This document shows, one piece after another, positions 44,098 through 53,615 of a stretch of 64,000 nucleotides of DNA (within the stretch, counting starts at the first letter, position 1; every line of letters starts with the position of its first letter). The translations under genes were made by a program, and so were the position numbers. The notes beneath the pieces were generated by a model that made no database searches, was not told the DNA's origin, and saw nothing but the letters and a program-made list of their open reading frames with translations. The stretch covers positions 3,016,501 through 3,080,500 of the forward strand of contig NC_004722.1 in assembly GCF_000007825.1 (NCBI RefSeq), written 5' to 3'. The stretch comes from Bacillus cereus ATCC 14579 (lineage in GTDB: Bacteria > Bacillota > Bacilli > Bacillales > Bacillaceae_G).

Positions 44098-44340
44098 TAG
44101 GAAGCTAAGTAGTTCTTCAAGGTCGATAAGAACACCTGTAGATGCTTCAGGATAACTACATAATTGTATGGGTAATGTACTTGAAACCTTTCGGTAAAAC
44201 CATACACATAATACAACTAACTCCTTGGTTCAATATTTACTTTTTCGCTGAACAAATTCTTTTTCTTGAGCAAAATATTCTAGGATATAAGGAGATTTTT
44301 CGATTAACTTGGTGTCTAGTTTATTCTCCAGCTCCAATTA
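44098..44340 (-). mobile_element. Remnant of an IS231-like (IS4-family) transposase gene
   Basis: On the minus strand one frame reads LIEKSPYILEYFAQEKEFVQRKSKY, stop, TKELVVLCVWFYRKVSSTLPIQLCSYPEASTGVLIDLEEL. This lines up with the N-terminal part of IS231-type transposases as I remember them (FVQRKSKF..KELA.LCVW...LC..LEASTGVL). One stop codon and many substitutions show long decay. Terminal repeats and the catalytic part are gone. The sequence from 43877 to 44097 shows nothing recognisable. Confidence 0.7.
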
Positions 44341-44357
44341 CTTCGTTACTTTCAGAT

Positions 44358-45755
44358 TCAGTTCATTATATTTTGTACTTTGTCTTTATACACAACATAT
44401 TCTTTACCATCCACTACTGCTACTACCGCAAATTCATCATTTGGATTGAATGAAAGCCAATCAGCCCACATGTTAGTATTAGCCCCTCCACTCCACATAT
44501 TATGAACAGTGTTTTTCGTTAAATTCATAACTTTATAAGACGCATTTGGCGCATTTGTTCCAGTCTTTATTTCAAAAGTGTATGCGTTATGAATTTTTTT
44601 ATAAAAGTAGAAAACGTTTGATGGACGAAGCTGATTCAAAAAATCCTGTTCTTTTTTCTCTGCAATTTTTATCCCTTCTTGCAAAGTGACAACATCTGTT
44701 TTTAATGTTTTCCAACTGTTTTTCGCTGCATTCAAGCTAGGGGTTAAGAATTTATATTTATTTTGATCAGCTTTTTGATCAGCTTTATCAATATGTCCCA
44801 GTACACCCGAATATTGAGAATCTAAATCCTCCCATTGCGTAGACATATAAGTAAGAGCAGTGATAGCACTATCAAGCATACTATGCATATCACTAATATT
44901 ATGAAATGCAACTCCAACTATACGATTCAATGTTATTTTATAATCTACAGTCTGACGCAATTTTGCTAATTCAGGTTCTAGCCAACCTAACTTACCTCTT
45001 GCATCACCTATCATTATGCCACCAGCAATCAAGGTTGGAATAAAGGGGATTTTCACCATGTCTAACCCCTTAGATTCTATGTCTTTCTGATATTTTACTT
45101 GTCCTAAAAGGTCCTCTAGACGCTTTTGGTCAGCCTCCACATCGGCACCTTGGTTTTTTAAAATCGATTGCAATGTCTCTTTATGACTTCCAAATGTTCT
45201 AACATCTTCTCCAATAGCATTTTTTAATTGCATTAATTCTTCTATTAATGCTTTTGCAGACTTTTGATTTTGTTGAATTCCTCCCTGTAAATCTGTAATC
45301 CCTTTTTTTAAAGTATCTCCATTTCCAGTATTGATCGCCTCTACTAATGTTTCATAATAATTTTCAAATTTTGTATCGTATTCTATAATGCCTGTCAATG
45401 TATCTAAAAGCTGTTTTTTTACTTGTGTATTCCATGTAACAGCATGTGCTCTTGCATTCTTTTGATCTTGTACAATTTTACTAGGTAAATCCGCATTTCC
45501 ATTAATAGTTATTCCTTCAAAACTCACATCTGGATTATTAATTAGCAAATAAGAATATTCATTCATAGCTTTTGCAAATAAACCAGCATCTTGCAAAGCT
45601 TTTTTCATCTGTTCTTCATTTGCTGAAAGAGACATATTTTCAGTGTTCGTTTGTTCAATTTCAATTGCAAAAGTTTCTAGTGGTATGACTGCATAAGTAG
45701 TTGTTATAGTTAAAAACGCTGATATAGCGAGTAGTTTATTAGGGATTTTTTTCAT
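44358..45755 (-). CDS. hblB: Haemolysin BL homologue HblB (B')
   Basis: A 465-aa secreted protein of the haemolysin BL/NHE alpha-pore-forming family. The signal peptide (about 1-31) is followed by a helical body very similar to HblA throughout (AEAINTGNGDTLKKGITDL, NQGADVEADQKRLEDLLG, YMSTQWEDLDSQYSGVLGHI). After about residue 365 it diverges into a ~100-residue extension (RPSNVFYFYKKIHNAYTFEI...DGKEYVVYKDKVQNIMN) absent from HblA. Its role in toxin activity is not settled. It is separated from hblA by 378 bp holding a duplicated hblD tail and a hairpin, so it may be weakly or separately expressed. Confidence 0.95.
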   Translation of the reverse strand: MKKIPNKLLAISAFLTITTTYAVIPLETFAIEIEQTNTENMSLSANEEQMKKALQDAGLFAKAMNEYSYLLINNPDVSFEGITINGNADLPSKIVQDQKNARAHAVTWNTQVKKQLLDTLTGIIEYDTKFENYYETLVEAINTGNGDTLKKGITDLQGGIQQNQKSAKALIEELMQLKNAIGEDVRTFGSHKETLQSILKNQGADVEADQKRLEDLLGQVKYQKDIESKGLDMVKIPFIPTLIAGGIMIGDARGKLGWLEPELAKLRQTVDYKITLNRIVGVAFHNISDMHSMLDSAITALTYMSTQWEDLDSQYSGVLGHIDKADQKADQNKYKFLTPSLNAAKNSWKTLKTDVVTLQEGIKIAEKKEQDFLNQLRPSNVFYFYKKIHNAYTFEIKTGTNAPNASYKVMNLTKNTVHNMWSGGANTNMWADWLSFNPNDEFAVVAVVDGKEYVVYKDKVQNIMN

Positions 45756-45799
45756 CATTTCGTATTCCTCCTATATAAGGTATGGTTTCAAGTTCTAAT

Positions 45800-45905
45800 C
45801 TTATTAAAAAGCGATGTCTTTCAAAATGAGTTCTACATCTTTTATCAGTATCGTTTGAACTTTCTTTAGCATCCTTCAAATCATTAAGTATTAAAGAAAA
45901 TGTAT
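45800..45905 (-). pseudogene. Relic of a duplicated hblD 3' end
   Basis: On the minus strand it reads FSLILNDLKDAKESSNDTDK and then, after a frame change, KDVELILKDIAF plus a stop. The hblD C-terminus is FSLIPDDLKAAKESWNDIHKDAEFISKDIAFKQE. The non-coding spacer up to the hblB start also resembles the hblD-hblA spacer. So hblB and its upstream region are a copy of the [hblD tail + hblA] unit. Confidence 0.85.
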
Positions 45906-46011
45906 ATAATCTACTTCAAATTAACCGATTCTGTTGCAAATTTAAAAAAAGCAATTAAACTACAAGGTTATTTTTTATTCGAATCATACTTATATATAAT
46001 TGAAAGGCGAA

Positions 46012-46035
46012 GTCTTTAATGAGACTCCGCCTTTC
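46012..46035. terminator. Hairpin after hblA
   Basis: GAAAGGCG-AAGTCT / AGACT-CCGCCTTTC, about 100 bp after the hblA stop codon. The T-run is poor, so readthrough into hblB is possible. Confidence 0.5.
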
Positions 46036-46133
46036 TGTTATATAAGGATTTATTAATTATTACTTTTCTGTTTAACAGTGTAATCATAGACTTTCCATGT
46101 TTTAGTTCACTTTACAACAGAATTAATATTTCC

Positions 46134-47261
46134 CTATTTTTGTGGAGTAACAGTTTCCACTTTTAATTCCTTTATTCCTTCTTTTAATGTAACAGCATCT
46201 GTTCGTAATGTTTTCCAACTGTCTTTCGCTGCATTTAAATTAGGCTTTAAGAATTTAAATTTATTTTGATCGGCTTTTTGAGCTGCATTCTCAATATGCC
46301 CTAGAACGCCCGAATATTGAGAATCTAAATCATGCCACTGCGTGGACATATAAGTAAGAGCGTTAATAGCATCATCAAGCGCCTTGTGCATTTCATTAAT
46401 ATTACTGTAAGCAACTCCAACTACACGATTTAAGGTTACTTTATAATCCACGGTCTGACGTAATTCTGCTAATAAAGGCTCTAACTTACCTAAATTATCC
46501 CTTGCTACTCCGACTATAATACCGCCAATTATTGGTAGACCCAAAATAGCACCCTTCATTACATTAAACCCATCAGATTCTAATTGTTTATAATAGTTTA
46601 CTGATCCTAATACTTCTTCTAGACGCTTTTGATCGGCATCAACATCTGCACCTTGATTTTTTAAAATTGACTGCAAGAGCTCTTTATTACTTCCAAAAGC
46701 TCTAACATCATGTCCAATAGAGTCTCTTAATTTAGTTAATTCTTCTATTAGTTGTTGTGCATACTTTTGATTTTGTTGAATTTCACCTCGCAAATCTGTA
46801 ATCCCTTCTTTTAAAGTTTCTCCATCCCCTGTATTAATCGCTTCTACCATTGTTTCATAATAATTGTCAAATGTTGTATCGTATTCAACAATACCATTCA
46901 ATGTATCTAAAAGCTGTTTTTTTACTTTCGTATCCCAAGTAACAGCATGTGCCCTTGCATTCTTTTGATCTTGTACGATTCTACCAGGTAAATCTACATA
47001 TCCATTAATGGTAATTCCCTCAAAATTCACATCAGGATTCTTAATTAACATATAAGAATAGGCATTCATAGATTTTGCAAATAATCCAGCCTTTTGCAAG
47101 GTCTCTTTCATTCTCGCTTCATTTGCAGAAACAACCGTATCTCCATTGTTCGTTTGTTCAATTTCACTTGCAAAAGTTGTTACTGGTGAAACTACATTAG
47201 CAGTTGTAATAGTTAATAGCGTCGATACAGCGAGTAATTTATAAGGGATTTTTTTTATCAT
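46134..47261 (-). CDS. hblA: Haemolysin BL binding component B
   Basis: The 375-aa B component of the tripartite enterotoxin haemolysin BL, which binds target membranes and assembles with L1 and L2 into a pore. Signal peptide at about 1-31 (ends TFAS-E). The helical body includes QNQKYAQQLIEELTKLRDSIGHD, and a hydrophobic hairpin (about 230-265; GAILGLPIIGGIIVGVA) corresponds to the beta-tongue/membrane hairpin of this toxin family. The start at 47261 follows TTGGAGG; the 5-codon extension to 47276 overlaps that site. 36 bp after hblD, third gene of the hblCDA operon. Confidence 0.97.
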   Translation of the reverse strand: MIKKIPYKLLAVSTLLTITTANVVSPVTTFASEIEQTNNGDTVVSANEARMKETLQKAGLFAKSMNAYSYMLIKNPDVNFEGITINGYVDLPGRIVQDQKNARAHAVTWDTKVKKQLLDTLNGIVEYDTTFDNYYETMVEAINTGDGETLKEGITDLRGEIQQNQKYAQQLIEELTKLRDSIGHDVRAFGSNKELLQSILKNQGADVDADQKRLEEVLGSVNYYKQLESDGFNVMKGAILGLPIIGGIIVGVARDNLGKLEPLLAELRQTVDYKVTLNRVVGVAYSNINEMHKALDDAINALTYMSTQWHDLDSQYSGVLGHIENAAQKADQNKFKFLKPNLNAAKDSWKTLRTDAVTLKEGIKELKVETVTPQK

Positions 47262-47297
47262 TTCATTTTCCTCCAATTTAGGTTTTATATTTCAGTT

Positions 47298-48518
47298 CTA
47301 CTCCTGTTTAAAAGCAATATCTTTTGAAATGAATTCTGCATCTTTATGAATATCATTCCAACTTTCTTTAGCGGCTTTTAAATCATCTGGTATTAAAGAG
47401 AATTTGTGGTCTTCCATAGAATCGATATTATCCAGTAAATCTGTATAATTTGCGCCCATTGTATTCCATTGCTTTTGAATATTTGTTAGAGACAATATCG
47501 CTTGATCTACAGTCTGATATAAATATGCCAATGTTTCTTTCGCGTTAGTAAGCGAAAGAACTGCTTGATTAGCACGATCTGCTTTCATACTTAATTCTCC
47601 GATTTTGTTAGAAATTTCATTATAGGAGTCCATATGCTTAGATGCTGTGACACCAGCCGCTGTTCCTAAACCAATACCAGCTGCACCAAGAGCCGAGAGT
47701 CCACCAACAACAGCCGGTGTTGCTGTACCGCCAGTTACAACAATAACGACCGCTCCTCCAATAGCTGCAATAACTAAAATAGCTGCTCCCAATCCACCAC
47801 CAATTGACCATGCTAATACATCATCAAAATGTTTTTTCTGAGTAGAACGAAGTTGCTCAATTTCAGCTTGAAGTTGTGGAATCGTTGCCTGTTGACCTGC
47901 TAATATTGCAGTTAATCCACCTTTCCCATCTGGACCACCAACATTATTTTTAAAATCTGTAGAATTTTGATATAGTTTCCCTTTGAAGTCTTGTAGCATC
48001 TTAATCACATCTGTAACTTCTTTTGAATTTGTATTGATTGTAGTAATTAAATCATTTATACCCTCTTTTAGACCTGCCTTATCTTTCTTTTGTACAGTTT
48101 CTACTAATGTGTCGTAATAATTTTGAAATTGTTCATCGTAATTTACAATATTACGAGCAGTTTTTTGAATCTGTGGCTTCGCTGTATCTAACCAGTAATT
48201 CGCATTGATTCGTGACAGCTCTTGATTAAGGTGAATATTTTTGAGCAACTCTCCCCCCTCTGAGCCTAAATCGATATTAGATAAATTTACATTTGGTTGC
48301 TTAATCATTGTTTTTGCGTATAAATCCATTACTAGAATATGAGACCCTGTTTCAGCTAATGCTTTCTTCAGTCCTTCGGGGCCTAATGCATAATTGCCTA
48401 CTTTTTGTTCTTGAGCGGTCGTTTCTTGTGCAAATGCATGAATAGTGTTACCGGTAGTAGCAGTTATAACAGTTGCTAATGTAGCTAAAGTTAGTACTTT
48501 GAATGGAAATTTTTTCAT
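47298..48518 (-). CDS. hblD: Haemolysin BL lytic component L1
   Basis: A 406-aa L1 component. Signal peptide at about 1-30 (ends FAQ). The helical domain has LVETVQKKDKAGLKEGINDLITTINTNSKEV, and a long hydrophobic segment (about 230-275; GGGLGAAILVIAAIGGAVVIVVTGG) forms the putative transmembrane hairpin. It lies 61 bp downstream of hblC and 36 bp upstream of hblA on the same strand. GGAG lies before the ATG. A degenerate copy of its last ~34 codons is found upstream of hblB. Confidence 0.97.
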   Translation of the reverse strand: MKKFPFKVLTLATLATVITATTGNTIHAFAQETTAQEQKVGNYALGPEGLKKALAETGSHILVMDLYAKTMIKQPNVNLSNIDLGSEGGELLKNIHLNQELSRINANYWLDTAKPQIQKTARNIVNYDEQFQNYYDTLVETVQKKDKAGLKEGINDLITTINTNSKEVTDVIKMLQDFKGKLYQNSTDFKNNVGGPDGKGGLTAILAGQQATIPQLQAEIEQLRSTQKKHFDDVLAWSIGGGLGAAILVIAAIGGAVVIVVTGGTATPAVVGGLSALGAAGIGLGTAAGVTASKHMDSYNEISNKIGELSMKADRANQAVLSLTNAKETLAYLYQTVDQAILSLTNIQKQWNTMGANYTDLLDNIDSMEDHKFSLIPDDLKAAKESWNDIHKDAEFISKDIAFKQE

Positions 48519-48579
48519 GACTATTCTCCTTCTTTCGCTAAATGCTTATAATCTTTATGAATTCCTAAAAAACGCAATA

Positions 48580-49899
48580 TTAAAATTTATATACTTGTTC
48601 TTCAAGGTAACTTATTACATTTTTTAATTGTCTTAATGTATCTTTTTGAGACTGCTCGCTAGTTGTATCAACATTAGTAGATAATTTTGTAATGCTATTT
48701 TTTATTAGATTTAAATCTTCTTTATAGCGCTTTAGTAGATCAAGTTCTACATCTATTTGATTTGCAAACGTATGCAAATCATTTTGTGTAAGAAGAAGCA
48801 TTGATTTTTGTAAATCAGCTATTGATAATTTCGTTGTTAAATCATATATTTTTTGATTTTGTTTCTCTAAATCATCTAAATATGCTCGCTGTTCTGCTGT
48901 TAATTTATTTACTTCAGCAAAAACGCCAAATGTTTTCTTAATCTTTTCGGTATCAATGACCTTCATCAGGTCATACTCTTGTGTTTTTGCTGCGGCTGCG
49001 GCTGCTATTTCACCTTGTTTGCTTTTCTCAATTGCTTCACGAGCTGCTTTTTTTGCTGATTCAATCTCTAGAGCCGTTTTACCTTGCTCTGTTGCTTCTT
49101 GCACTGCTTTTTTCTCAGCTTCTAGAATAGAGTTGTTAATTTCTTTTCCTTTGTTATATGCTGCCACCCCTGCTTGCGCAGCTGGTTCAATAATTTCTTT
49201 TGAAAGACTATAAACTTCTTTGAATATAGCAAATCCCTGTTCATTTAAAGCCCCTGGTATTAATGCAATTTGCTGTAAATCATTTTGAATTGCTTTTTTT
49301 GTATTTAATATTTCATTTTTTAACTGATCTATTTTTCCTGTTCCATCTGTACTTAGTATGCCTTGCGCAGTTGCCACATTGGTATCAAAATCTTTTAATT
49401 TTTTATCAAGCTGTAATTTAAGATCTGTTAATTCATTGATTTGCCGTTGCGTATTTTCTTGATTCGTCATAGCCATTTCTTGAAGTACTTCAAGTCTATC
49501 CGAAAACCCTTCTCTATCTTCTTTATTGTCTACAAACGATTTTAATGTCGGGTAATAGCTATTAAATTTTGTTACAAATCCTTTGCTTTTTGAATTTAAT
49601 AGAATTAACTGTGGATAGAGTTCCGATGACCATTCCTTCATATCTTGTTTGATTAGGAATTGATTTGTATTTAAAGCTGTGACTTCCTCTAACTGTACAT
49701 TAGGACTCATTAAAGATTGATCAATATACGTTTGGATTAATTTAGATTGCGCACCTAATTTTCGTAATGAAGAGGAAATATCCATGCCTTCCTGTTGAGT
49801 TTCTGCTTGAACGATTGGTGTTGCGAGAGTATTGATAGGAATATTTCCTCCAGTTACAATGGATGTGACTAATAATCCTGTAATTATTTTAGTTTTCAT
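48580..49899 (-). CDS. hblC: Haemolysin BL lytic component L2
   Basis: A 439-aa L2 component, first gene of the operon. The signal peptide (about 1-33) is followed by a long alpha-helical protein with an Ala/Glu/Lys-rich helical insert (about 250-310; EKKAVQEATEQGKTALEIESAKKAAREAIEKSKQGEIAAAAAAK) and coiled-coil-like flanks. The open frame begins with a GTG at 49908, inside the AAAGGAGTG ribosome binding site, so the ATG at 49899 is taken. A perfect PlcR box lies about 880 bp upstream and the intervening leader has no gene. Confidence 0.97.
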   Translation of the reverse strand: MKTKIITGLLVTSIVTGGNIPINTLATPIVQAETQQEGMDISSSLRKLGAQSKLIQTYIDQSLMSPNVQLEEVTALNTNQFLIKQDMKEWSSELYPQLILLNSKSKGFVTKFNSYYPTLKSFVDNKEDREGFSDRLEVLQEMAMTNQENTQRQINELTDLKLQLDKKLKDFDTNVATAQGILSTDGTGKIDQLKNEILNTKKAIQNDLQQIALIPGALNEQGFAIFKEVYSLSKEIIEPAAQAGVAAYNKGKEINNSILEAEKKAVQEATEQGKTALEIESAKKAAREAIEKSKQGEIAAAAAAKTQEYDLMKVIDTEKIKKTFGVFAEVNKLTAEQRAYLDDLEKQNQKIYDLTTKLSIADLQKSMLLLTQNDLHTFANQIDVELDLLKRYKEDLNLIKNSITKLSTNVDTTSEQSQKDTLRQLKNVISYLEEQVYKF

Positions 49900-50777
49900 T
49901 CCGTACACTCCTTTACCATTGTTTTTATAACTTAATTCATATAACTTGTATGACCTCTCTCTTTGTAAACTGATTAAGAAGGAGAAATCTTTCAGATAGG
50001 ATAATATCGTTATTTTTTACTTCTAATAGAATGTAAGGATTTTACTTACCTCTCACTTCGATACTCTATTTTTTCAAATATAAATAACAAAAATTTATTA
50101 ACTATATTTGAATCAAGCACCCTATGAATAGTAAATGTGTAATTCTTCCCTAGAATTGCGGTTTAACTTACAGAACCGCGAGAATCAATAAACCAATGCT
50201 TACAGTTAATCTTGCCATAACATTGTTTAATTTAAATTTAATAATATTACTCTTAGTTTTATCAGCAAACTCCTTACTAGACTAAAAAAGGTAAAATTAT
50301 ACTGTACATCGCTTATACTTTTATTGCGGAATAACTTCACTTTTGTTATGCAGAAACTTAGAACACGTTTATTACAAACTTGATTCTTGACCTCTTGTAA
50401 ATAAATAGACTATTCGAAAAATATTTTCAACATAATGTTACTTACAACTTCACTATAATTCCTATTAGCGTAACCTTATCCTTTCTGTCTGGTCATACCA
50501 GTTATGTTGTTCATTAAAACATTAAATTTTTAATGCGTAAATAGAAAAATTTTGTCGATTACGATCGATAATTTACTGTTAAATAAAAATATGAACCGAA
50601 AAAAATTATACAAATATAGTTATCCGTAAATTTCATTTCTGTAATTGTAATGATTACAAATTAATGTGTATACGGTTAAAAATAACTATTTTAGCTCAAC
50701 CGAGAAATTTTATTTTAGAAAAAATACTTATAGAATAATATAATAGGTCTTTTTATACTTTTTTACCTTTATTTAGT
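49900..50777 (-). promoter_or_regulatory. Long 5' leader of the hbl operon
   Basis: About 850 bp of very AT-rich sequence between the PlcR box/-10 region and hblC, without a credible open frame. A TATAAA-like -10 on the minus strand lies at 50757-50752, 20 bp after the PlcR box, giving a start point near 50745. Long untranslated leaders are known for hbl. I could not identify a defined riboswitch or an attenuator. Confidence 0.55.
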
Positions 50778-50793
50778 TATGTATAATTGCATA
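50778..50793. promoter_or_regulatory. PlcR box
   Basis: TATGTATAATTGCATA fits TATGNANNNNTNCATA at every fixed position, on either strand. It is the binding site of the quorum-sensing virulence regulator PlcR with its peptide PapR. This is the only perfect match I found in the window, and it lies upstream of hblC. Confidence 0.92.
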
Positions 50794-50929
50794 AAATGTA
50801 GATATATTTAGTAATATATGTTATATTGTTGATTTTTTCACAAAACATCCTAATATCATTATTAACAAATATTCAGTATGAAGATATTAGTCTATAAACT
50901 TATCATCGTTATAAACATAGGTTTTAAAT

Positions 50930-50969
50930 TACAAAAAAGCTGCAAAGCTTCCTTGGAACACTTTGCAGC
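50930..50969 (-). terminator. Terminator of the AraC-type gene
   Basis: GCTGCAAAG / CTTTGCAGC (50939-50969) followed on the minus strand by CTTTTTTGT. It separates the regulator gene from the hbl promoter. Confidence 0.8.
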
Positions 50970-51078
50970 CTTCTGTCTTTTTGTTTTCTTTAACAAAATA
51001 ATGGTTAGTGTATTTTCATTTTTTGGGATACTTATACCCATGTTTAAGTCTTTACATTGAAGACAGCGGATAACAAGC

Positions 51079-52308
51079 TTATATTACTGTATATTTTTCA
51101 CGGTACTGCCTAGGAGTCATACTAGTGATTTTTTTGAAAACTCTTATAAAATAACTTTGGTCATTAAAGTTAAGCCACGCACAGATATCTGATAACGAAT
51201 AAGTAGTGAGTGTTAATAATTTTTTTGCTTCTTCCACTCTTTCCCTTTGAATATATTCGCTTAAAGTAATTCCCATTTCTTTTTTAAATAGTTTAGACAG
51301 ATAAGTAGGCGTAATTTCTAAATGATTAGCAAGTTCATTCAGAGATATTCCATCGTAAACATTTTTATTAATATGTTTTATACATGTAGTAACCGCGTAA
51401 GAATACTTTTTTGCATTGTATTCTTTCACACGATCTGCAAAGGTACGTAAAGCGTCCCCTGATAATCGCTTTACAGATTCTACATTATCTAATTGTTCTA
51501 GGGTTTGTATATATAAAATACTATGGGCAAAAGCAATATCTGGTGGCAGGTTTCCTTCTATTGCATATCGAGTGGCTAAGGTAATCGCAATAATTCCAAG
51601 GTTTTTTTGATTCCTGAGCGGATCCTCTATTAGCATAAGTTCAACATCTTCTTGCGAAACCGCATACATATACTGTATTAACTTTTTTTTATTTCCTTCT
51701 TTAATAGTCGAAAAGAAATCATTTACTAATGCCATATTGTGCGTTTTAGGTTTGTTTTGTCGGCGTTTTAAAATATATAAATCCGGTTTCACAATTTTAT
51801 TAGGAACTTCCTCTAGTACTTTATTTTTTTCCAAGACAATATCTACATCTAACTTTTCATTGAAAATCATGTAATGTAATAAAATTCCCATATCAATTAA
51901 TGTAGTTTTTTTAATCTCAGATAAACACTGATAATAGGCAAGTCTTTCTTGAATGTTATCATTTGATTTAAATTCTTTCTGAAATTTTATGATCATATCA
52001 TCTGAATCTTTTGAATGTATAGTAGGACCGATTATAATAGTCCCTTTAATATCATCATGATTTTCTATATGAATTAGAACAAAATTTTCAAGATAGTTGT
52101 TACTTCGGAAAAGTGGCAAGTTAAAGGGATCGTTTTCTTGATAAATATCAGTAAGATGTTCTTCTTTTGAAGAATAAAAAGGACTACAAACATTATCAGA
52201 TGTAGAATGATATAAAATTTTTCTGTCTGCAGATAAAATATGTACAGGGGCATTAAATGCTTTATGTGCAAGATCACACAAGTGTTGTATATCGATAGAA
52301 GTATTCAT
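51079..52308 (-). CDS. AraC-family transcriptional regulator
   Basis: A 409-aa protein. The N-terminal ~150 residues resemble a PAS/GAF-like sensory domain (CDLAHKAFNAPVHILSADRKILYHS, GTIIIGPTIH), as in YesN-like or CdaR-like regulators. The middle is helical. The C-terminal ~105 residues form the double helix-turn-helix: YDGISLNELANHLEITPTYLSKLFKKEMGITLSEYIQRERVEEAKKLL and SLSDICAWLNFNDQSYFIRVFKKITSMTPRQYR. It is upstream of hbl on the same strand but has its own terminator, so a regulatory link to hbl is only a possibility. AAAGGAGAATG gives a good start. Confidence 0.88.
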   Translation of the reverse strand: MNTSIDIQHLCDLAHKAFNAPVHILSADRKILYHSTSDNVCSPFYSSKEEHLTDIYQENDPFNLPLFRSNNYLENFVLIHIENHDDIKGTIIIGPTIHSKDSDDMIIKFQKEFKSNDNIQERLAYYQCLSEIKKTTLIDMGILLHYMIFNEKLDVDIVLEKNKVLEEVPNKIVKPDLYILKRRQNKPKTHNMALVNDFFSTIKEGNKKKLIQYMYAVSQEDVELMLIEDPLRNQKNLGIIAITLATRYAIEGNLPPDIAFAHSILYIQTLEQLDNVESVKRLSGDALRTFADRVKEYNAKKYSYAVTTCIKHINKNVYDGISLNELANHLEITPTYLSKLFKKEMGITLSEYIQRERVEEAKKLLTLTTYSLSDICAWLNFNDQSYFIRVFKKITSMTPRQYREKYTVI

Positions 52309-52559
52309 TACATTCTCCTTTATAGATCCATAAAATATATTCTGTTATATATAATTCACGACAAATAATACTATAAAATATCAAATTAGTACAATTCACA
52401 ACAAAATATTACTATATCTTTTTTATAAAAATCATATATTATTTAATTGTAGTTAGCATCTAAATATCAGAGTAGATAAGATAAGTAAAGGAAATAAGCT
52501 AAGTTCTTTTCTTAATTCTACAAAATATAATTATTGAACTTGAGAAAATAGTGAAGTAC

Positions 52560-53056
52560 TACAAAATACAGTGGTAGTCAATGCGAGGACCACGCTGGAA
52601 AAAGATTTAAAATAAAGCGAAAGTAACAGGAGATACTGTACCACCGCAAGAAATAACAGTCAAAGTTCCAATTCAATCCTTTCTACAAATTGAATTCAAG
52701 AAATAAATACTGCTAATTTACATGTGAAACTGAAAAACTATTTTGCTCCAAATTTTAGAAAAAGATAATAAAGAAGTTGTGAAATTGGAAACAGATGAAA
52801 GCGATACGGCTATTTTTGAAGCACTATGCTTTGAAAAATACAAGGTAGAGGAAATTCAAGGATTCAATTAAACATTTAATTGAGAGAAAGGTCTTTTCAT
52901 CAACTAAAAATAAAAAACGAATGGAATATTCAAAAAATGACACTATATTACTGGTCGTAACATTAGTTTTACTTTCCACAAAAGAGGAAAAAATATATAG
53001 ACTTTACAAATACTAAAAATAGCAAACTAGCTAGTTTTATTACCGCATCACATAAA
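52560..53056 (+). pseudogene. Decayed coding sequence of unknown origin
   Basis: Short + strand frames with protein-like composition but interrupted: KAKVTGDTVPPQEITVKVPIQSFLQIEFKK (to about 52708), KDNKEVVKLETDESDTAIFEALCFEKYKVEEIQGFN (to about 52871), and TGRNISFTFHKRGKKYIDFTN...ASHKVKL, which runs into the bcr1 element and stops there. They may be pieces of one or more genes; I recognise no family. The stretch 52309-52559 upstream shows nothing. Confidence 0.4.
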
Positions 53057-53211
53057 GTGAAACTTTAATCAGTGGGGGTTTTGTTCATCCCCCACTGATT
53101 ATTAGCCCATACCAATCGGGCTTTTACGGGCAGCCCGCCCCCCACCTAACTTCTTTGCTTCCGCTGAATTTTGAGGTGGAGGTCTTACTGCCGGGCAAAT
53201 AGCGAGATAAA
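53052..53211 (+). repeat. Complete bcr1 repeat element with ATAAA duplication
   Basis: ATAAA is found at both ends (53052-53056 and 53207-53211), giving a 155-bp unit plus one 5-bp duplication. That is the size and target duplication (TTTAT/ATAAA) I recall for bcr1 of the B. cereus group. It contains a GC-rich hairpin (AATCAGTGGGGG / CCCCCACTGATT) and the stretch GCCGGGCAAATAGCGAGATAAA at its right end. Partial copies are at 314-362, 20251-20305 and 57331-57394. Likely a non-autonomous, MITE-like element. Confidence 0.82.
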
Positions 53212-53615
53212 CTTATTATTAATTTCCAAATACAATAGTTGTTAATCAACCAAAAACTTCAATAACCAAGGTGCACAGTAAATTGACATCAAAACAATTC
53301 TTACTACAATATCAGGTTTTGCTTATTCTATAAAAAAAGAAATATCACTTAAAAACTATTCCTTTATATCGATTTAGACATAAAACATTTTATTATATCG
53401 GCTTAAGTATTATGGAATTAAAATTGCAAATAACACCAAAACTCTTTAAAGGGTTCATACATCGCTCGTATCGAATTTATCACCTTTCGATACCTACGTC
53501 ATTAACATAACTAAAAAACATCATTACAAAGGAATCTGAGAGGTTTTTTCAATTCCGAAATTTATTTTTTTGTAAATTAAAGGAAAAATAATCCGTATAT
53601 ATACGGATTATTTTC
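53212..53615. other. Intergenic, no gene seen
   Basis: Between bcr1 and the SASP paralogue. AT-rich, without a supported open frame or recognised repeat. Confidence 0.45.
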
